A stretch of DNA of 64,000 nt from Schaalia dentiphila ATCC 17982 (GCF_000154225.1 NZ_DS264586.1:1766527-1830526); one strand, 5' to 3'. Numbered from the stretch's first letter, positions 54,045-63,105 are shown. Program-made: numbers and translations. The notes: generated from the sequence alone by a model not told the origin.

Positions 54045-54575
54045 ATGACCTCTGTAATCCCGAACCGTGGCCGATTGAGAGCGGCTACACTGATCGCCAC
54101 CTTCGTCGGCACGCTGCTCCTTGTCGCGGCAACGCCGGGCGTAGCAACCGCGCACCGCGAGCGGTGGCAGTGGCCAACAGGTGGGCCCGTGGCCGTCGTC
54201 GAAGGATTCGCCCCACCCGCCCACGACTGGCTTCCCGGGCGGCGTGGGGTGACGTTGCAGTATCCGGCTCCCTCCCCGGTGTACGCGTGCGCATCGGGCA
54301 CTGTGACCGTTGCCGGTCCCATCGCGGGCAGGGGCGTCATATCGATTCGACACGAGGTCGGCGGGCGCGTCGTCTGGTCGACGTATCTGCCCGTGACGCC
54401 GTCCGTTGCTGTTGGCGATCACGTCCAGAAAGGAAGCATCATCGGCCTCGTCGAAGGGGACTCACCCACGCTGCACTGGGGTGCAAAGACCGGCAGGCGC
54501 ACGTACATCGATCCAATACGTATGACGCTCGGGCGTCCGCGCCTTCTCCCCTGGGACGACGCGTTGGCGCGATAG
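54045..54575 (+). CDS. M23 (LytM)-like secreted protein with degenerate active site
   Basis: The 176-residue protein has a signal peptide (AATLIATFVGTLLLVAATPG, cleavage near ATA-HRE) and then an M23/LytM-type domain. It shows the fold pattern VYACASGTVTVAGPIAGRGV, TPSVAVGDHVQKGSIIG and SPTLHWGAKTGRRTYIDPI. The metal ligands look lost: the usual HRGVDL reads RRGVTL, and HxH reads TLH. It may be a non-catalytic wall-binding or activator protein. A GTG at 54024 would add seven residues; neither start has a Shine-Dalgarno. It stands alone, divergent from rpsB. Confidence 0.72.
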   Translation: MTSVIPNRGRLRAATLIATFVGTLLLVAATPGVATAHRERWQWPTGGPVAVVEGFAPPAHDWLPGRRGVTLQYPAPSPVYACASGTVTVAGPIAGRGVISIRHEVGGRVVWSTYLPVTPSVAVGDHVQKGSIIGLVEGDSPTLHWGAKTGRRTYIDPIRMTLGRPRLLPWDDALAR

Positions 54576-54641
54576 CCTCATGCGAATTACCGACCGCGGT
54601 CGGCGATCACCGGCGAGACAGCGCGTCCCAGCCCGAGGGTC

Positions 54642-55553
54642 CTAGGCGCGGGGGTGCGCCCGCTGATAGATCGCGCTCAGACGAGCGGTATCCACGTGGG
54701 TGTAGCGCTGAGTGGTCGACAGCGAGGAGTGACCGAGCATCTCCTGGACCGCACGTAGGTCGGCTCCGCCCTGCAGCAGGTGCGTCGCCGTGGAATGGCG
54801 CAGCCCGTGTGGCGCGATGTCGTGCACGCCTGCGCGAGCCGCCGTCTTGTGTACCATCGACCGCACGATACGCGGATCGATGCGACCACCCTTATCGCCG
54901 AGGAAGAGGGCGTTCCCGCTGCGCTCCCCGGCCAACTGGGGACGGCCTCGTACCAGCCAATGGTCGAGGGCGTCGGCAGCAGGAGGACCGTAGGGAACCA
55001 CCCGCTCTTTGTTGCCTTTACCAACGACGCGCACGGTGAGGGCGTCGCGGTTCAAGGAGGAGATGTCGAGGGCACAGACTTCGGAGACGCGAAGCCCGCA
55101 CGCGTACGTCAGCTCGAGGATTGCCCAATTGCGAATCTGGGAGGCCCCTCCCGCCGCGGCTTCATCGCGAGCAGTATTGAGGAGCACCCTCGCATCGGAC
55201 TCATCGAGCGGAGACGGCAGAAGCTGGTCCGCGCGCGGAGACGACAGGAGCGCTGCGGGGTCGCTCACCAGGATTCCTTCACGCATTGCCCAGGAGGTGA
55301 AGTTGCGAATCGCGGCGGTGTGGCGCGCGATCGTCGAGCGTGCTCCCCCATCCGCGAGGGTGCGAGCCAGCCAGGAACGCACTGCGCGCTGCGTGAGCGC
55401 CTCACGCAACTGCTCGGGGGTCGCGTCCGCGTCGAGCGAGAGGAACTCCATGAGCGAGTGAAGATCCCCGAGGTACGCGGAAACTGTGTGGGGGCTCATC
55501 CGCCGCCCAAGACGCAAGTACTCTTCCCAGCGCTCCCCCACATTGCGTGTCAT
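54642..55553 (-). CDS. xerC: Tyrosine recombinase XerC
   Basis: XerC resolves chromosome dimers at dif with XerD. The 303-residue protein has an N-terminal SAM-like core-binding domain (LGRRMSPHTVSAYLGDLHSL). The catalytic residues are Arg in TYACGLRVSEVCAL, His/Arg in HGLRHSTATHLLQG, and His then Tyr in LGHSSLSTTQRYTHV. It is the last gene of the comM-dprA-xerC group, 9 bp after dprA. The position next to dprA is standard for chromosomal xerC, so it is not a phage integrase. Confidence 0.92.
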   Translation of the reverse strand: MTRNVGERWEEYLRLGRRMSPHTVSAYLGDLHSLMEFLSLDADATPEQLREALTQRAVRSWLARTLADGGARSTIARHTAAIRNFTSWAMREGILVSDPAALLSSPRADQLLPSPLDESDARVLLNTARDEAAAGGASQIRNWAILELTYACGLRVSEVCALDISSLNRDALTVRVVGKGNKERVVPYGPPAADALDHWLVRGRPQLAGERSGNALFLGDKGGRIDPRIVRSMVHKTAARAGVHDIAPHGLRHSTATHLLQGGADLRAVQEMLGHSSLSTTQRYTHVDTARLSAIYQRAHPRA

Positions 55554-55562
55554 ATCGATATC

Positions 55563-56723
55563 CTACGGTCTGCCTCCGCCTGTTCGCGTCCACCCACGCG
55601 TCGATCCGGCCACTAGACCCGCAACCGAGAGCTCCATGAGCGCATAGTTCACTTCTTCGCGCGACAGTGCCGCAGCAACACAGATCGCTTCGACCGACGC
55701 GGGAGCACTCCGGGGAAGAGCCTCCCACACCCGACGCTGAGTCGGCTCTAGGGCATCAACCCCGTGATCATCGTCGACCGGCATACCGAACAGAGGCTGG
55801 GCGGCGTCAACGCTCACCGGGCGCACGAGTTCGAGGGCGTCACGCCCATCGCGGATGATCGTCGCTCCGTTGCGCGCAAGCTCAAGGCACCCCACTGACA
55901 TCGGCGCGTCGACCGCGCCGGGGACTGCACCTAGCTCACGCCCGTATTCCATGGCACGCCGCGCCGTCGCAAGGGCACCGGAGCGCGCTCCCGCCTCGAC
56001 GACCACGGTCGCCCCACTCCATGCAGCAATCAGACGGTTACGGGTCAGGAAACGCCACTTCGCCGGCCTCGCGGTGGGAGCGACCTCGGAGATCAGGGCA
56101 CCACCACCATCTATGACGGCGCGAAAGTCGCCACCGTGGCATGCGGGGTAGGGATTGCACACGCCCCCTGCGAGGATGCAGATCGTGCGCCCACGCGCAG
56201 ACAGTGCACCGCGGTGAGCCTCAATGTCAATGCCGATCGCTCCCCCAGACACGACCGTCACGCCTGCCGCAGCGACGAATGCCGCCATGTTGCGTGCACA
56301 CCTGTTTCCCGCACCGGTGGAAGCGCGAGCTCCCACGATAGACAGATGGCGATCCACCCGCGGAGCCTCGACCAGCTCGCCGAGGAACCACAGCCCCATC
56401 GGCTCCTCCTCCCCCAGGCACGCAAGGTGCTCTGGCCAGCGTGGATCGCCGGGTGTCATGAACCCGCCGCCCGCATGAGCGACACGTGTGAGCTCACTGT
56501 CGATGTCGACCGAGAGGGCGCGCTGCCTCCACCGATTCCACTGCGTGTGCCAGTCAATCCTCGAGTGACGGGCAAGCGCCAACGGCGGCGCCGACCAGCT
56601 CCCGATCAGCCATGCGCGCGCATCTCGATCCCCTAAGGCCTGACGAAGGATGCGTGCGCACGGATCAGCCGGCTCGGCGACGGCAGACCACCAGGCGGCC
56701 TCCCACAGTTCTGTGTCATTCAT
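55563..56723 (-). CDS. dprA: DNA processing protein DprA
   Basis: DprA loads RecA on incoming single-stranded DNA during transformation. The 386-residue protein has a ~120-residue N-terminal part and the Rossmann-like core, with LSIVGARASTGAGNRCARNM, VTVVSGGAIGIDIEAHRGAL, ILAGGVCNPYPACHG and RFLTRNRLIAAWSGATVVVE. A winged-helix-like C-terminus follows (~330-380). The ATG at 56723 overlaps the comM stop by 8 bp. With comM it suggests a capacity for DNA uptake, although no pilus genes are in view. Confidence 0.93.
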   Translation of the reverse strand: MNDTELWEAAWWSAVAEPADPCARILRQALGDRDARAWLIGSWSAPPLALARHSRIDWHTQWNRWRQRALSVDIDSELTRVAHAGGGFMTPGDPRWPEHLACLGEEEPMGLWFLGELVEAPRVDRHLSIVGARASTGAGNRCARNMAAFVAAAGVTVVSGGAIGIDIEAHRGALSARGRTICILAGGVCNPYPACHGGDFRAVIDGGGALISEVAPTARPAKWRFLTRNRLIAAWSGATVVVEAGARSGALATARRAMEYGRELGAVPGAVDAPMSVGCLELARNGATIIRDGRDALELVRPVSVDAAQPLFGMPVDDDHGVDALEPTQRRVWEALPRSAPASVEAICVAAALSREEVNYALMELSVAGLVAGSTRGWTRTGGGRP

Positions 56724-58263
56724 AGTGATCCGCTCCGTTCCGCAGCTGCTGCGCTGCAACAATGTGGTCAAAGGTCGGCCGAGGCGCAGCCTCGAGATCG
56801 GCGAGCGTCCATGCCAGGCGTAGCATCCGGTCGATTCCGCGCATAGACGAGTGACCGGAATCGACGAGCCGATCAAGTTGATGAATGAGCGAAGCATCGA
56901 TGCCTGAGTGGTGTCGCAGCCACGCTCCCGGAAGCTGCGCGTTCATGGTCCACGGCGTGCCCTTAAGGCGCGTGCGTGCCCTCGAGCGCGCCTCGATAAC
57001 ACGTCCACGTATCGACGCGGAATCGCGTGTCTGTGTCGACGCCAGGTCCGCCCGACTGGGGGTATGCACGTCGATGCGGATGTCCATCCGATCCAGCAAC
57101 GGCCCGGACAAACGTGCGAGATACCTGCGTCGATTCATCGAGGAACAGGTGCATCGCCGCCCTCCGTATCCGCCTCCACACGGGCACGGATTAGACGCCA
57201 TCACCAGTTGGAATGCGGCGGGATAACGCGCCTGAACGCCCGAGCGGTGCACATGGATGACACCTGATTCAAGGGGTTCACGCAGCGAGTCAAGGACCGA
57301 GGGAGCGAATTCGGCGGCCTCGTCGAGAAAGAGGATCCCTCCATGCGCCAGCGACGCTGCGCCGGGGACGAGGGTGCGCGTGCCGCCACCGATCAGCGCC
57401 GGCATGGTCACCGAATGGTGTGGGGCTTGGAATGGAGGCCGCGTCATCAGCGATATCGAGGAAGGCAACAGGCCCGCCACCGAATGCAACGAGGTGGTGA
57501 CGAGAGCGGTGTCGGCGTCGAGATCTGGAAGTATCGTCGGCAGTCGGGAGGCGAGCATCGTCTTGCCGGATCCGGGCTCTCCGAGAAGAAACACGTGGTG
57601 CCCACCGGCAGCTGCAACTTCCATCGCCGCAATTGCCTCGGGCTGACCACGCACGTCGGCCATGTCTGCGAGGGTCGGATCAGCATCACTGTCTCCCTCG
57701 CGGCGCACACCCATTCTCCCGTGGAACGGAGCCTTCACAGCCTCTCCCCCGGCCCAGGCGATGAGGTCAGCCAGATGCGCGAAGTCAAGGACCTCAATGC
57801 CGCTGACCAGACGCGCTTCCTGGGCGCATCCCGACGGCACGATCACCCTGCGCACGCCCCGCGAACGTGCGGCCAGCACAGCCGGCAGCACCCCGCGCAC
57901 CGGCTGAATACTTCCATCCAACGCAAGCTCACCAACGAGGACCGCGTCCTCAAAAGCCACCGGCGAGACGAGGCCTGTGGCCAGAGCGATGGACGCCGCG
58001 ATCGAGAGGTCAAAAGCCGACCCCGATTTCGGAATACCAGCAGGGGACAGATTCACGGTGATGCGTTGGTCCAAGACGTCCAGGCCACACGACTCGAACG
58101 CAGCACGCACGCGATCGCGTGCCTCGCGCACGGAGGTGTCGAGCAGGCCGACGAGCGTGAACGCCACGAGGCCCGACCCCGCGTATGTCTCCACGTCGAC
58201 AAGGTGTCCCTCGATGCCGACGATGCTCATGGAATACGTGCGCGCAAGTCCCGGCCCTCTCAT
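56716..58263 (-). CDS. comM: YifB/ComM family Mg-chelatase-like AAA ATPase
   Basis: ComM is a hexameric helicase that aids branch migration in natural transformation. The 515-residue protein has the N-terminal ChlI-like domain (GSGLVAFTLVGLLDTSVREA), Walker A GEPGSGKTMLASRL (~225) and Walker B GGILFLDEAAEF (~300). The zinc-finger cysteines are in MASNPCPCGGGYGGRRCTCS, followed by the C-terminal Mg_chelatase_C domain. The ATG at 58263 overlaps the yraN stop (ATGA). Confidence 0.93.
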   Translation of the reverse strand: MRGPGLARTYSMSIVGIEGHLVDVETYAGSGLVAFTLVGLLDTSVREARDRVRAAFESCGLDVLDQRITVNLSPAGIPKSGSAFDLSIAASIALATGLVSPVAFEDAVLVGELALDGSIQPVRGVLPAVLAARSRGVRRVIVPSGCAQEARLVSGIEVLDFAHLADLIAWAGGEAVKAPFHGRMGVRREGDSDADPTLADMADVRGQPEAIAAMEVAAAGGHHVFLLGEPGSGKTMLASRLPTILPDLDADTALVTTSLHSVAGLLPSSISLMTRPPFQAPHHSVTMPALIGGGTRTLVPGAASLAHGGILFLDEAAEFAPSVLDSLREPLESGVIHVHRSGVQARYPAAFQLVMASNPCPCGGGYGGRRCTCSSMNRRRYLARLSGPLLDRMDIRIDVHTPSRADLASTQTRDSASIRGRVIEARSRARTRLKGTPWTMNAQLPGAWLRHHSGIDASLIHQLDRLVDSGHSSMRGIDRMLRLAWTLADLEAAPRPTFDHIVAAQQLRNGADHYE

Positions 58264-58700
58264 TGCACACCCCTCAACCACACGACCTGTGCCCCCAGAG
58301 CGCGAAGATCCACTGCCTCGTCCATGGGAGCCGGCCAGGATTCCAGCGTCCGCACATCCACGGTGATGGCGACGACGTCGATACGCACACGCGAAGCAAG
58401 GTGACCGTGTGCCCTGCACCAGGCACCCGTCAGCGCCCGAAGCCGCGCCACCTTGCGATGATCGACCGAGGCAAGCGCACTCCCCTTCCTGCGCCCGACC
58501 CTGGTGCGCACCTCCACGATCACGGTCCACGAACGCGACGGATCGGTCTCGTCACGCGCGATGATATCGAGCTCGCCCCGACGACCATCTCGCCAGTTGG
58601 TGTCAAGAAGGCGCAGGCCTTCCTCTTCGAGCGCCAGTCGAGCGGTATATTCACCCGCAGCGCCAATGGCCCGACGATCGGGCCGTATTGAGCATCCCAT
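58260..58700 (-). CDS. yraN: YraN family protein (UPF0102)
   Basis: This small nuclease-fold protein of 146 residues has the restriction-endonuclease-like core: GEYTARLALEEEGLRLLDTN, RRGELDIIARDE and VIVEVRTRVGRRKGSAL (Asp, Glu-x-Lys-type residues, here Glu-Val-Arg). Its cellular role is unproven. GGAGG lies upstream of both the GTG at 58703 and the ATG at 58700, so either may be used. It is linked to comM by ATGA, a widespread pairing. Confidence 0.9.
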   Translation of the reverse strand: MGCSIRPDRRAIGAAGEYTARLALEEEGLRLLDTNWRDGRRGELDIIARDETDPSRSWTVIVEVRTRVGRRKGSALASVDHRKVARLRALTGAWCRAHGHLASRVRIDVVAITVDVRTLESWPAPMDEAVDLRALGAQVVWLRGVQ

Positions 58701-58827
58701 CACGGATCACCTCCGCACCCACAGTGCGCCTGAGACAGTCTGTGACACAATGCGAAAACCGCCCCCTGTGGATAGGGAGCGGTTCGCAAAAAGGCCTGTG
58801 GACAACCGCGGAGCGGCTCATCCGCAA

Positions 58828-59127
58828 TTACGGGATGTCGAGCTCCGGCTTGGAGAGCTCCTCGACATTCACGTCCTTGTAGGTAATGACGCGCACAGAG
58901 CGCACGAAGCGCGACGAGCGGTAGATGTCCCACACCCACGCGTCACTGAGCGCCAGCTCGAAAAAGACGTCGCCGCCGACCGGGCGTGCCTGCACATCAA
59001 CGTGGTTGCACAGATAGAAACGCCTCTCGGTCTCCACGACGTACTTGAACAACCCGATGACGTCGCGGTACTCCTTGAAGAGGTCCAGCTCCAGATTGTT
59101 TTCGTAACCTTCGATTTCTTCGCTCAC
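58828..59127 (-). CDS. DUF2469 family protein
   Basis: This 99-residue actinobacterial conserved protein of unknown function has the almost invariant MSEEIEGYENNLELDLFKEY and VVETERRFYLCNHVDVQAR and ends in a VWDIYRSSRFVRSVRVIT segment. In many actinobacteria it lies between rnhB and yraN, as here. Confidence 0.92.
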   Translation of the reverse strand: MSEEIEGYENNLELDLFKEYRDVIGLFKYVVETERRFYLCNHVDVQARPVGGDVFFELALSDAWVWDIYRSSRFVRSVRVITYKDVNVEELSKPELDIP

Positions 59128-59181
59128 GCAACCATCATGCCGGGCCGCGCGCCCAGCCGAGTCACGCCACCCCGGCGCGCC

Positions 59182-59853
59182 CTACTTTGTGGCCTGCGTC
59201 GGCATCTTCCACGAGCGACGATGCTGATCCGACACGCCGAGCTCCACGATCGCGCGAGTGTGGGCGGTCGAGCCGTAGCCTTTGTTCGATGCCCATCCGT
59301 AGCCCGGATCCTCGAGCTCCGCCATGAGGTGATCACGTTCAACCTTCGCGAGGACGGACGCTGCTGCAACGACCGCGCAGGACGCGTCGGCCTTCACCTG
59401 CATCTGGACGGGCAGATCGACGCCGAAAGGATCCCCAGGCCCGTCGATGGCACCGAACAGATCGTCGGGTGCGGACAGCCAATCGTGCGAGCCGTCCAGC
59501 AGAACACCACCGGGAACGAGGCCGTGGCTGGCTACCTCGGCCAGGGCGCGCCGACCCGCCAGACGAAGCGCGGCGATGATGCCCCAGTCATCAATCTCCT
59601 GTGGGGAGGCGTAGCCAACTGCGCAAGCCAAGGTCCATTCACGCACGGGATCGACGAGGGCCTCCCGCCGACGAGCAGTCAGCGCTTTCGAGTCGGTGAG
59701 GCCTTCAGGAACCGGTGCGGCATCGATGCCAATGAACGCCACACCCACGGCGACAGGACCGGCCAGAGCCCCGCGCCCCACCTCATCCATCCCCGCAACG
59801 ATCCCCCACCGACGCGCGAGAGAGACCTCAAGGTCACGCGAGGCGGTCGTCAT
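59182..59853 (-). CDS. rnhB: Ribonuclease HII
   Basis: RNase HII removes ribonucleotides and RNA primers from DNA. The 223-residue protein has the first catalytic pair in VAGMDEVGRGALAGPVAVGV (Asp-Glu). The third Asp is in LLDGSHDWLS and the fourth within VKADASCAVVAAASVLAKV, followed by GYGWASNKGYGSTAHTRAIV. The ATG at 59853 overlaps the lepB stop (ATGA). Confidence 0.95.
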   Translation of the reverse strand: MTTASRDLEVSLARRWGIVAGMDEVGRGALAGPVAVGVAFIGIDAAPVPEGLTDSKALTARRREALVDPVREWTLACAVGYASPQEIDDWGIIAALRLAGRRALAEVASHGLVPGGVLLDGSHDWLSAPDDLFGAIDGPGDPFGVDLPVQMQVKADASCAVVAAASVLAKVERDHLMAELEDPGYGWASNKGYGSTAHTRAIVELGVSDQHRRSWKMPTQATK

Positions 59854-60596
59854 GAGGCGTCCGGAACAGACGCGAACACCTCGTGGTGCGCGATGTCCGT
59901 CGTCCAACGCGACGTGGGCCAGATGACCGCCTGAACGGTACCGACGACCGAGGAAACCGGCACGTAGGGAGACTGCCCCGACCCCATGTGGTAGCGAGAA
60001 TCAGCCGAGTTCGAACGGTTGTCACCCATCACCCACAGGTGTCCCTCGGGAACGACAACATCAAAAGTGCGCTCGCCACACGGCACCTGGCCATCGGGCA
60101 CGTAGGTCTCGTCAAGCTCAACTCCGTTGACGCTCACCTTGCCGTTCGCACTGGTGCATGACACACGATCGCCACCGACGCCGATGACGCGCTTCACGAG
60201 CGTCTGCTCACTGCCTCCCGGAACGAAACCGGTGAACTCCCCCAGCCGGCGCAGCACTGAGGGAGAAGTCACCTGCGACGAGCCCAGCCAGCCGAGGGTA
60301 TCATCGAAGACGACGACATCCCCGCGGTGCACGTTCGAGCGAAGCGCATCGATACGCGAGACGGCAATGCGGTCATCCTCCACCAGCGTGTTGTGCATCG
60401 ACGGTGAAGGAATCCAGAAAACCTGGACGATGAAGGCACGCAGCAGCGACGAAATCACGAGGGCAACCACGATGATCATGAGGATCTCGCGCAGCCACAC
60501 GAGAGGGTTGCGACGAGCGCGAGCCTCCGCGCGATCACGATCCCGAAGAGAAGGCGAATGCAGTGGGCCGAGTGACGGTCCTGCTGTCGGGGTCAT
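59850..60596 (-). CDS. lepB: Signal peptidase I
   Basis: LepB cuts signal peptides on the outer face of the membrane. The 248-residue protein has a ~40-residue cytosolic N-terminus, one membrane segment (ILMIIVVALVISSLLRAFIV), and the catalytic Ser in PSPSMHNTL. The catalytic Lys is in LVKRVIGVGGDRV, and MGDNRSNSADSRYHMGSG follows. The ATG at 60596 has AGGAGA 6 nt upstream. A hairpin between it and rplS may reduce read-through. Confidence 0.95.
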   Translation of the reverse strand: MTPTAGPSLGPLHSPSLRDRDRAEARARRNPLVWLREILMIIVVALVISSLLRAFIVQVFWIPSPSMHNTLVEDDRIAVSRIDALRSNVHRGDVVVFDDTLGWLGSSQVTSPSVLRRLGEFTGFVPGGSEQTLVKRVIGVGGDRVSCTSANGKVSVNGVELDETYVPDGQVPCGERTFDVVVPEGHLWVMGDNRSNSADSRYHMGSGQSPYVPVSSVVGTVQAVIWPTSRWTTDIAHHEVFASVPDAS

Positions 60597-60638
60597 GCAA
60601 TCTCCTTGTCGTTGCGTCAACCATCCCAGGATACGGCG

Positions 60639-60669
60639 AGGCCCGACACCGGCGCGCGGTGTCGGGCCT
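60639..60669. terminator. Hairpin between rplS and lepB
   Basis: A 13-bp perfect stem (60639-60651 with 60657-60669) with a 5-nt loop lies 38 bp after rplS. The minus strand has no T-run after it, so it may attenuate rather than stop transcription into lepB. Confidence 0.55.
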
Positions 60670-60706
60670 TTCCGTGAAAAATGCCAAGGCGTATGCCTGG
60701 CAAGCC

Positions 60707-61063
60707 TCAGGCGGACTTGCCGGAACGGTGTTCCTTGATCTTCGCAGCCTTACCGTGACGCTCACGCAGGTAGTAGAGCTTAGCGCGACGCACGTCGCCC
60801 TTGGTAACGACCTCGATGTGGTCGATCGTGGGGGCGTGGACCGGGAAGGTACGCTCGACGCCCACACCGAAGGAAACCTTGCGGATCGTGAACGTGGAGG
60901 ACACACCGTGACCGCGACGAGCGATCACGACACCCTGGAAGACCTGGATACGAGAGCGGTTACCTTCGATGACCTTGACGTGCACCTTGAGGGTGTCGCC
61001 AGCTCGGAACGAGGGGATGTCATCGCGCAGCGAAGCCGCATCAACGGCGTCCAGCTTCTGCAT
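60707..61063 (-). CDS. rplS: 50S ribosomal protein L19
   Basis: L19 sits at the 30S-50S interface. The 118-residue protein has [40 protein letters not shown], the signature [20 protein letters not shown], and [27 protein letters not shown] lies just upstream of the ATG at 61063. The leader behind it is structured. Confidence 0.97.
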   Translation of the reverse strand: MQKLDAVDAASLRDDIPSFRAGDTLKVHVKVIEGNRSRIQVFQGVVIARRGHGVSSTFTIRKVSFGVGVERTFPVHAPTIDHIEVVTKGDVRRAKLYYLRERHGKAAKIKEHRSGKSA

Positions 61064-61235
61064 TTCTTCTCCTTGACGCAACTGCCGCAGGTCGGAAGCG
61101 CCTGGTTGGGCGGGTCGAACCCGCTCACTTGACGTGTGATCGTGCGCCTCGGTGTCCCCCTGCGGCAGGATGAACCGCGCACAATCTCGTTTATTCTCCC
61201 ACAGCAGGACACACCAAGGCTAGTCCGCGGATGTG
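61064..61235 (-). other. Structured leader of rplS
   Basis: The 172 bp between the trmD-GNAT stop and rplS hold a 10-bp perfect inverted repeat (61082-61091 with 61159-61168). It would enclose about 65 nt, including a smaller GCGGGTTCGACCCGC hairpin near 61111-61123. An AT-rich GAGAATAAAC near 61190-61200 could be a -10 region. This looks like a regulated 5' untranslated region; no known motif was recognised. Confidence 0.45.
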
Positions 61236-62588
61236 TTATGCGGTGAGATCACGCACCATGACAACGTCGTAGTTGCGTACGCCGCCCACATCGAAGGTTC
61301 GGCTCGAACGCTTGCGGAATCCGTGGCGCTTGTAGAAGGCCTGCGCCTCCTTGTTCCCTCGATTGGTGCCGAGCACAACAGCGGCATGCCCCAAGTCTCG
61401 CGCATCGGCGATAGCACGCTCGATGAGCGCATCTGCAACACCGCTGCCACGCCACGCCTCGTCAACATAGCACTTGGACAGGTAGGCACTACCTTCCTCC
61501 ACGCGCCCGGGACGCACCATGTCGCTCGGCAGCGCATCGGGTCCAACGTGGGTGAGCACGTAACCAACGAGGCCACCCCAGACCTCGGCGACGAACAGGC
61601 GATGATGCTCGGGATCGGAAACAAGATCGTCAAACACGTCGGCACTGAGTTGCGTGGCGATGTGCTGCGCAATCGCTTCCTCGGGCAGGTTCTCCGGGCA
61701 AGCATCCGGGAACGTACGCGCCGCGAGCTCGCTGACTGCGACGACGTCCTCAAGCTCAGCCTGTCGCACGTCGAGCCGTTCCGCCCCGCCAGCTCGCGGA
61801 TACGCAACACCGCAGCGGGCCAGCATCGCACGGTCCTCGCGCGTCAGCGACGAAGCATCCAGCGACAGCGCGAGATCGGGGCGCACGCGTGCCGTCTTCT
61901 CAATCGCGCGATCGCGCCGCCACCGCTCAATCGCCGCGTGATTACCGCCGAGAAGCACCTCGGGGATCTCAAGGGAGCGGAACTCCCTGGGCTTGGTGAA
62001 CACGGGGTATTCGAGGAGTCCCGCACCCGAGTGCGATTCTTCAACGAGGGAGCCCGGGTTTCCCATAAATCCTTCGAGAAGACGCGCAACAGCCTCAGTA
62101 AGAACCATCGCGGCGACCTCGCCACCATTGAGCACATAGTCGCCAATAGAAAACTCGACAACCTCGACGCCAGCGCCGCGGTAGTACTCGGCAACGCGGG
62201 CGTCGATCCCCTCATAGCGCCCACAGGCAACGATGATCTGGTTGGCGCGCGCAAGATCCTCAACCCGCGCCTGGGTCAGCGGCGTTCCCGACGGCGTCGG
62301 GATCGCGAGGACGCGACGCAGCGAGGCCTGAGTCCCATCGCCGTCGCGCTCCGCGAGCGGCGTGGCAAGCACCTCGTCAAGGGCGCGAGCCCACACATCC
62401 GCACGCATTACCATGCCCGCGCCACCGCCGTAGGGGGTGTCATCGACGCTACGATGCTTGCCGGTGGCCCACTCGCGCAGGTCGTGCGCCTGGAGATGCA
62501 CGAGGCCGGCATCCTCTGCCTTCCCCATCAGCGAGAGACGAAGAGGCGCAAAATAGTCAGGGAAAATCGAAATAAGGTCGAAGCGCAC
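61236..62588 (-). CDS. trmD: TrmD tRNA (m1G37) methyltransferase fused to a GNAT acetyltransferase
   Basis: The 450-residue protein has two domains. Residues ~1-265 are TrmD: RFDLISIFPDYFAPLRLSLM, DDTPYGGGAGMVMRADV, VACGRYEGIDARVAEYY, the knotted SAM site FSIGDYVLNGGEVAAMVL, and the C-terminal LLGGNHAAIERWRR. It methylates G37 to prevent frameshifting. Residues ~275-450 are a GNAT domain: ERLDVRQAELEDVVAVSELA, SAYLSKCYVDEAWRGSGVAD (acetyl-CoA loop WRGSGVADAL) and EAQAFYKRHGFRKR. Ordinary TrmD ends at ~250. The GTG at 62588 lies 4 bp after the rimM stop. The acetylation target is unknown. Confidence 0.93.
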   Translation of the reverse strand: MRFDLISIFPDYFAPLRLSLMGKAEDAGLVHLQAHDLREWATGKHRSVDDTPYGGGAGMVMRADVWARALDEVLATPLAERDGDGTQASLRRVLAIPTPSGTPLTQARVEDLARANQIIVACGRYEGIDARVAEYYRGAGVEVVEFSIGDYVLNGGEVAAMVLTEAVARLLEGFMGNPGSLVEESHSGAGLLEYPVFTKPREFRSLEIPEVLLGGNHAAIERWRRDRAIEKTARVRPDLALSLDASSLTREDRAMLARCGVAYPRAGGAERLDVRQAELEDVVAVSELAARTFPDACPENLPEEAIAQHIATQLSADVFDDLVSDPEHHRLFVAEVWGGLVGYVLTHVGPDALPSDMVRPGRVEEGSAYLSKCYVDEAWRGSGVADALIERAIADARDLGHAAVVLGTNRGNKEAQAFYKRHGFRKRSSRTFDVGGVRNYDVVMVRDLTA

Positions 62589-62592
62589 GGTG

Positions 62593-63105
62593 TCAGTCGC
62601 CCTCGCGCTCCGACACGGCATCGTCGTCGAACAGGCCGGGGGGCGCATCGATGACGACAAATCCACCCTCGACGTCGACGGTAGGAACGAGGGCCGTCAC
62701 GAAGGGAACCAAAACAGTGCCTCGATCCGTGGCAACGAGAAGCAAATCCTGCGCCGCGCCCGGAGTCAGTCCACTGACGCTACCGAGAACATCGCCGGAC
62801 GGAGTACGCGCCTGGAGCCCCTTGAGTTCGTGCGGATACCAGGCATCCTCCTCGGGGTGAGCGTCGACGAGCAGGCGGGCACCGCGCAGAGCCTCAGCAT
62901 CCTCGCGCGTCACGCATTCCTCAAACGACGCAAGCACGCGATCCTTGTGCACGCGAACGGTGCGCACAGTGAGGCTGCGCTGATCTCCCGCAATGTCCAA
63001 GCGCGAACCGGGTGCCATGACCTCGGGATCGTCGCTGCGCACGTCCACGATGACCTCGCCTCGCAAGCCGTGGGCGGGGCCGACGATAGCGGCTGTGAGC
63101 TGCAT
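62593..63105 (-). CDS. rimM: Ribosome maturation factor RimM
   Basis: RimM helps process 16S rRNA by binding S19 in the 30S head. The 170-residue protein has AIVGPAHGLRGEVIVDVRSD, the family start motif, and the PRC-barrel pattern in ELKGLQARTPSGDVLGSVSG and VLVPFVTALVPTVDVEGG. AGGAGAA lies 5 nt before the ATG. trmD follows directly, the standard order. Confidence 0.95.
   Translation of the reverse strand: MQLTAAIVGPAHGLRGEVIVDVRSDDPEVMAPGSRLDIAGDQRSLTVRTVRVHKDRVLASFEECVTREDAEALRGARLLVDAHPEEDAWYPHELKGLQARTPSGDVLGSVSGLTPGAAQDLLLVATDRGTVLVPFVTALVPTVDVEGGFVVIDAPPGLFDDDAVSEREGD

Noticed and set aside
54642..55553. Phage or integron integrase
   Set aside because: The tyrosine recombinase sits in the normal chromosomal xerC place after dprA, with no phage genes, cargo or attachment sites.
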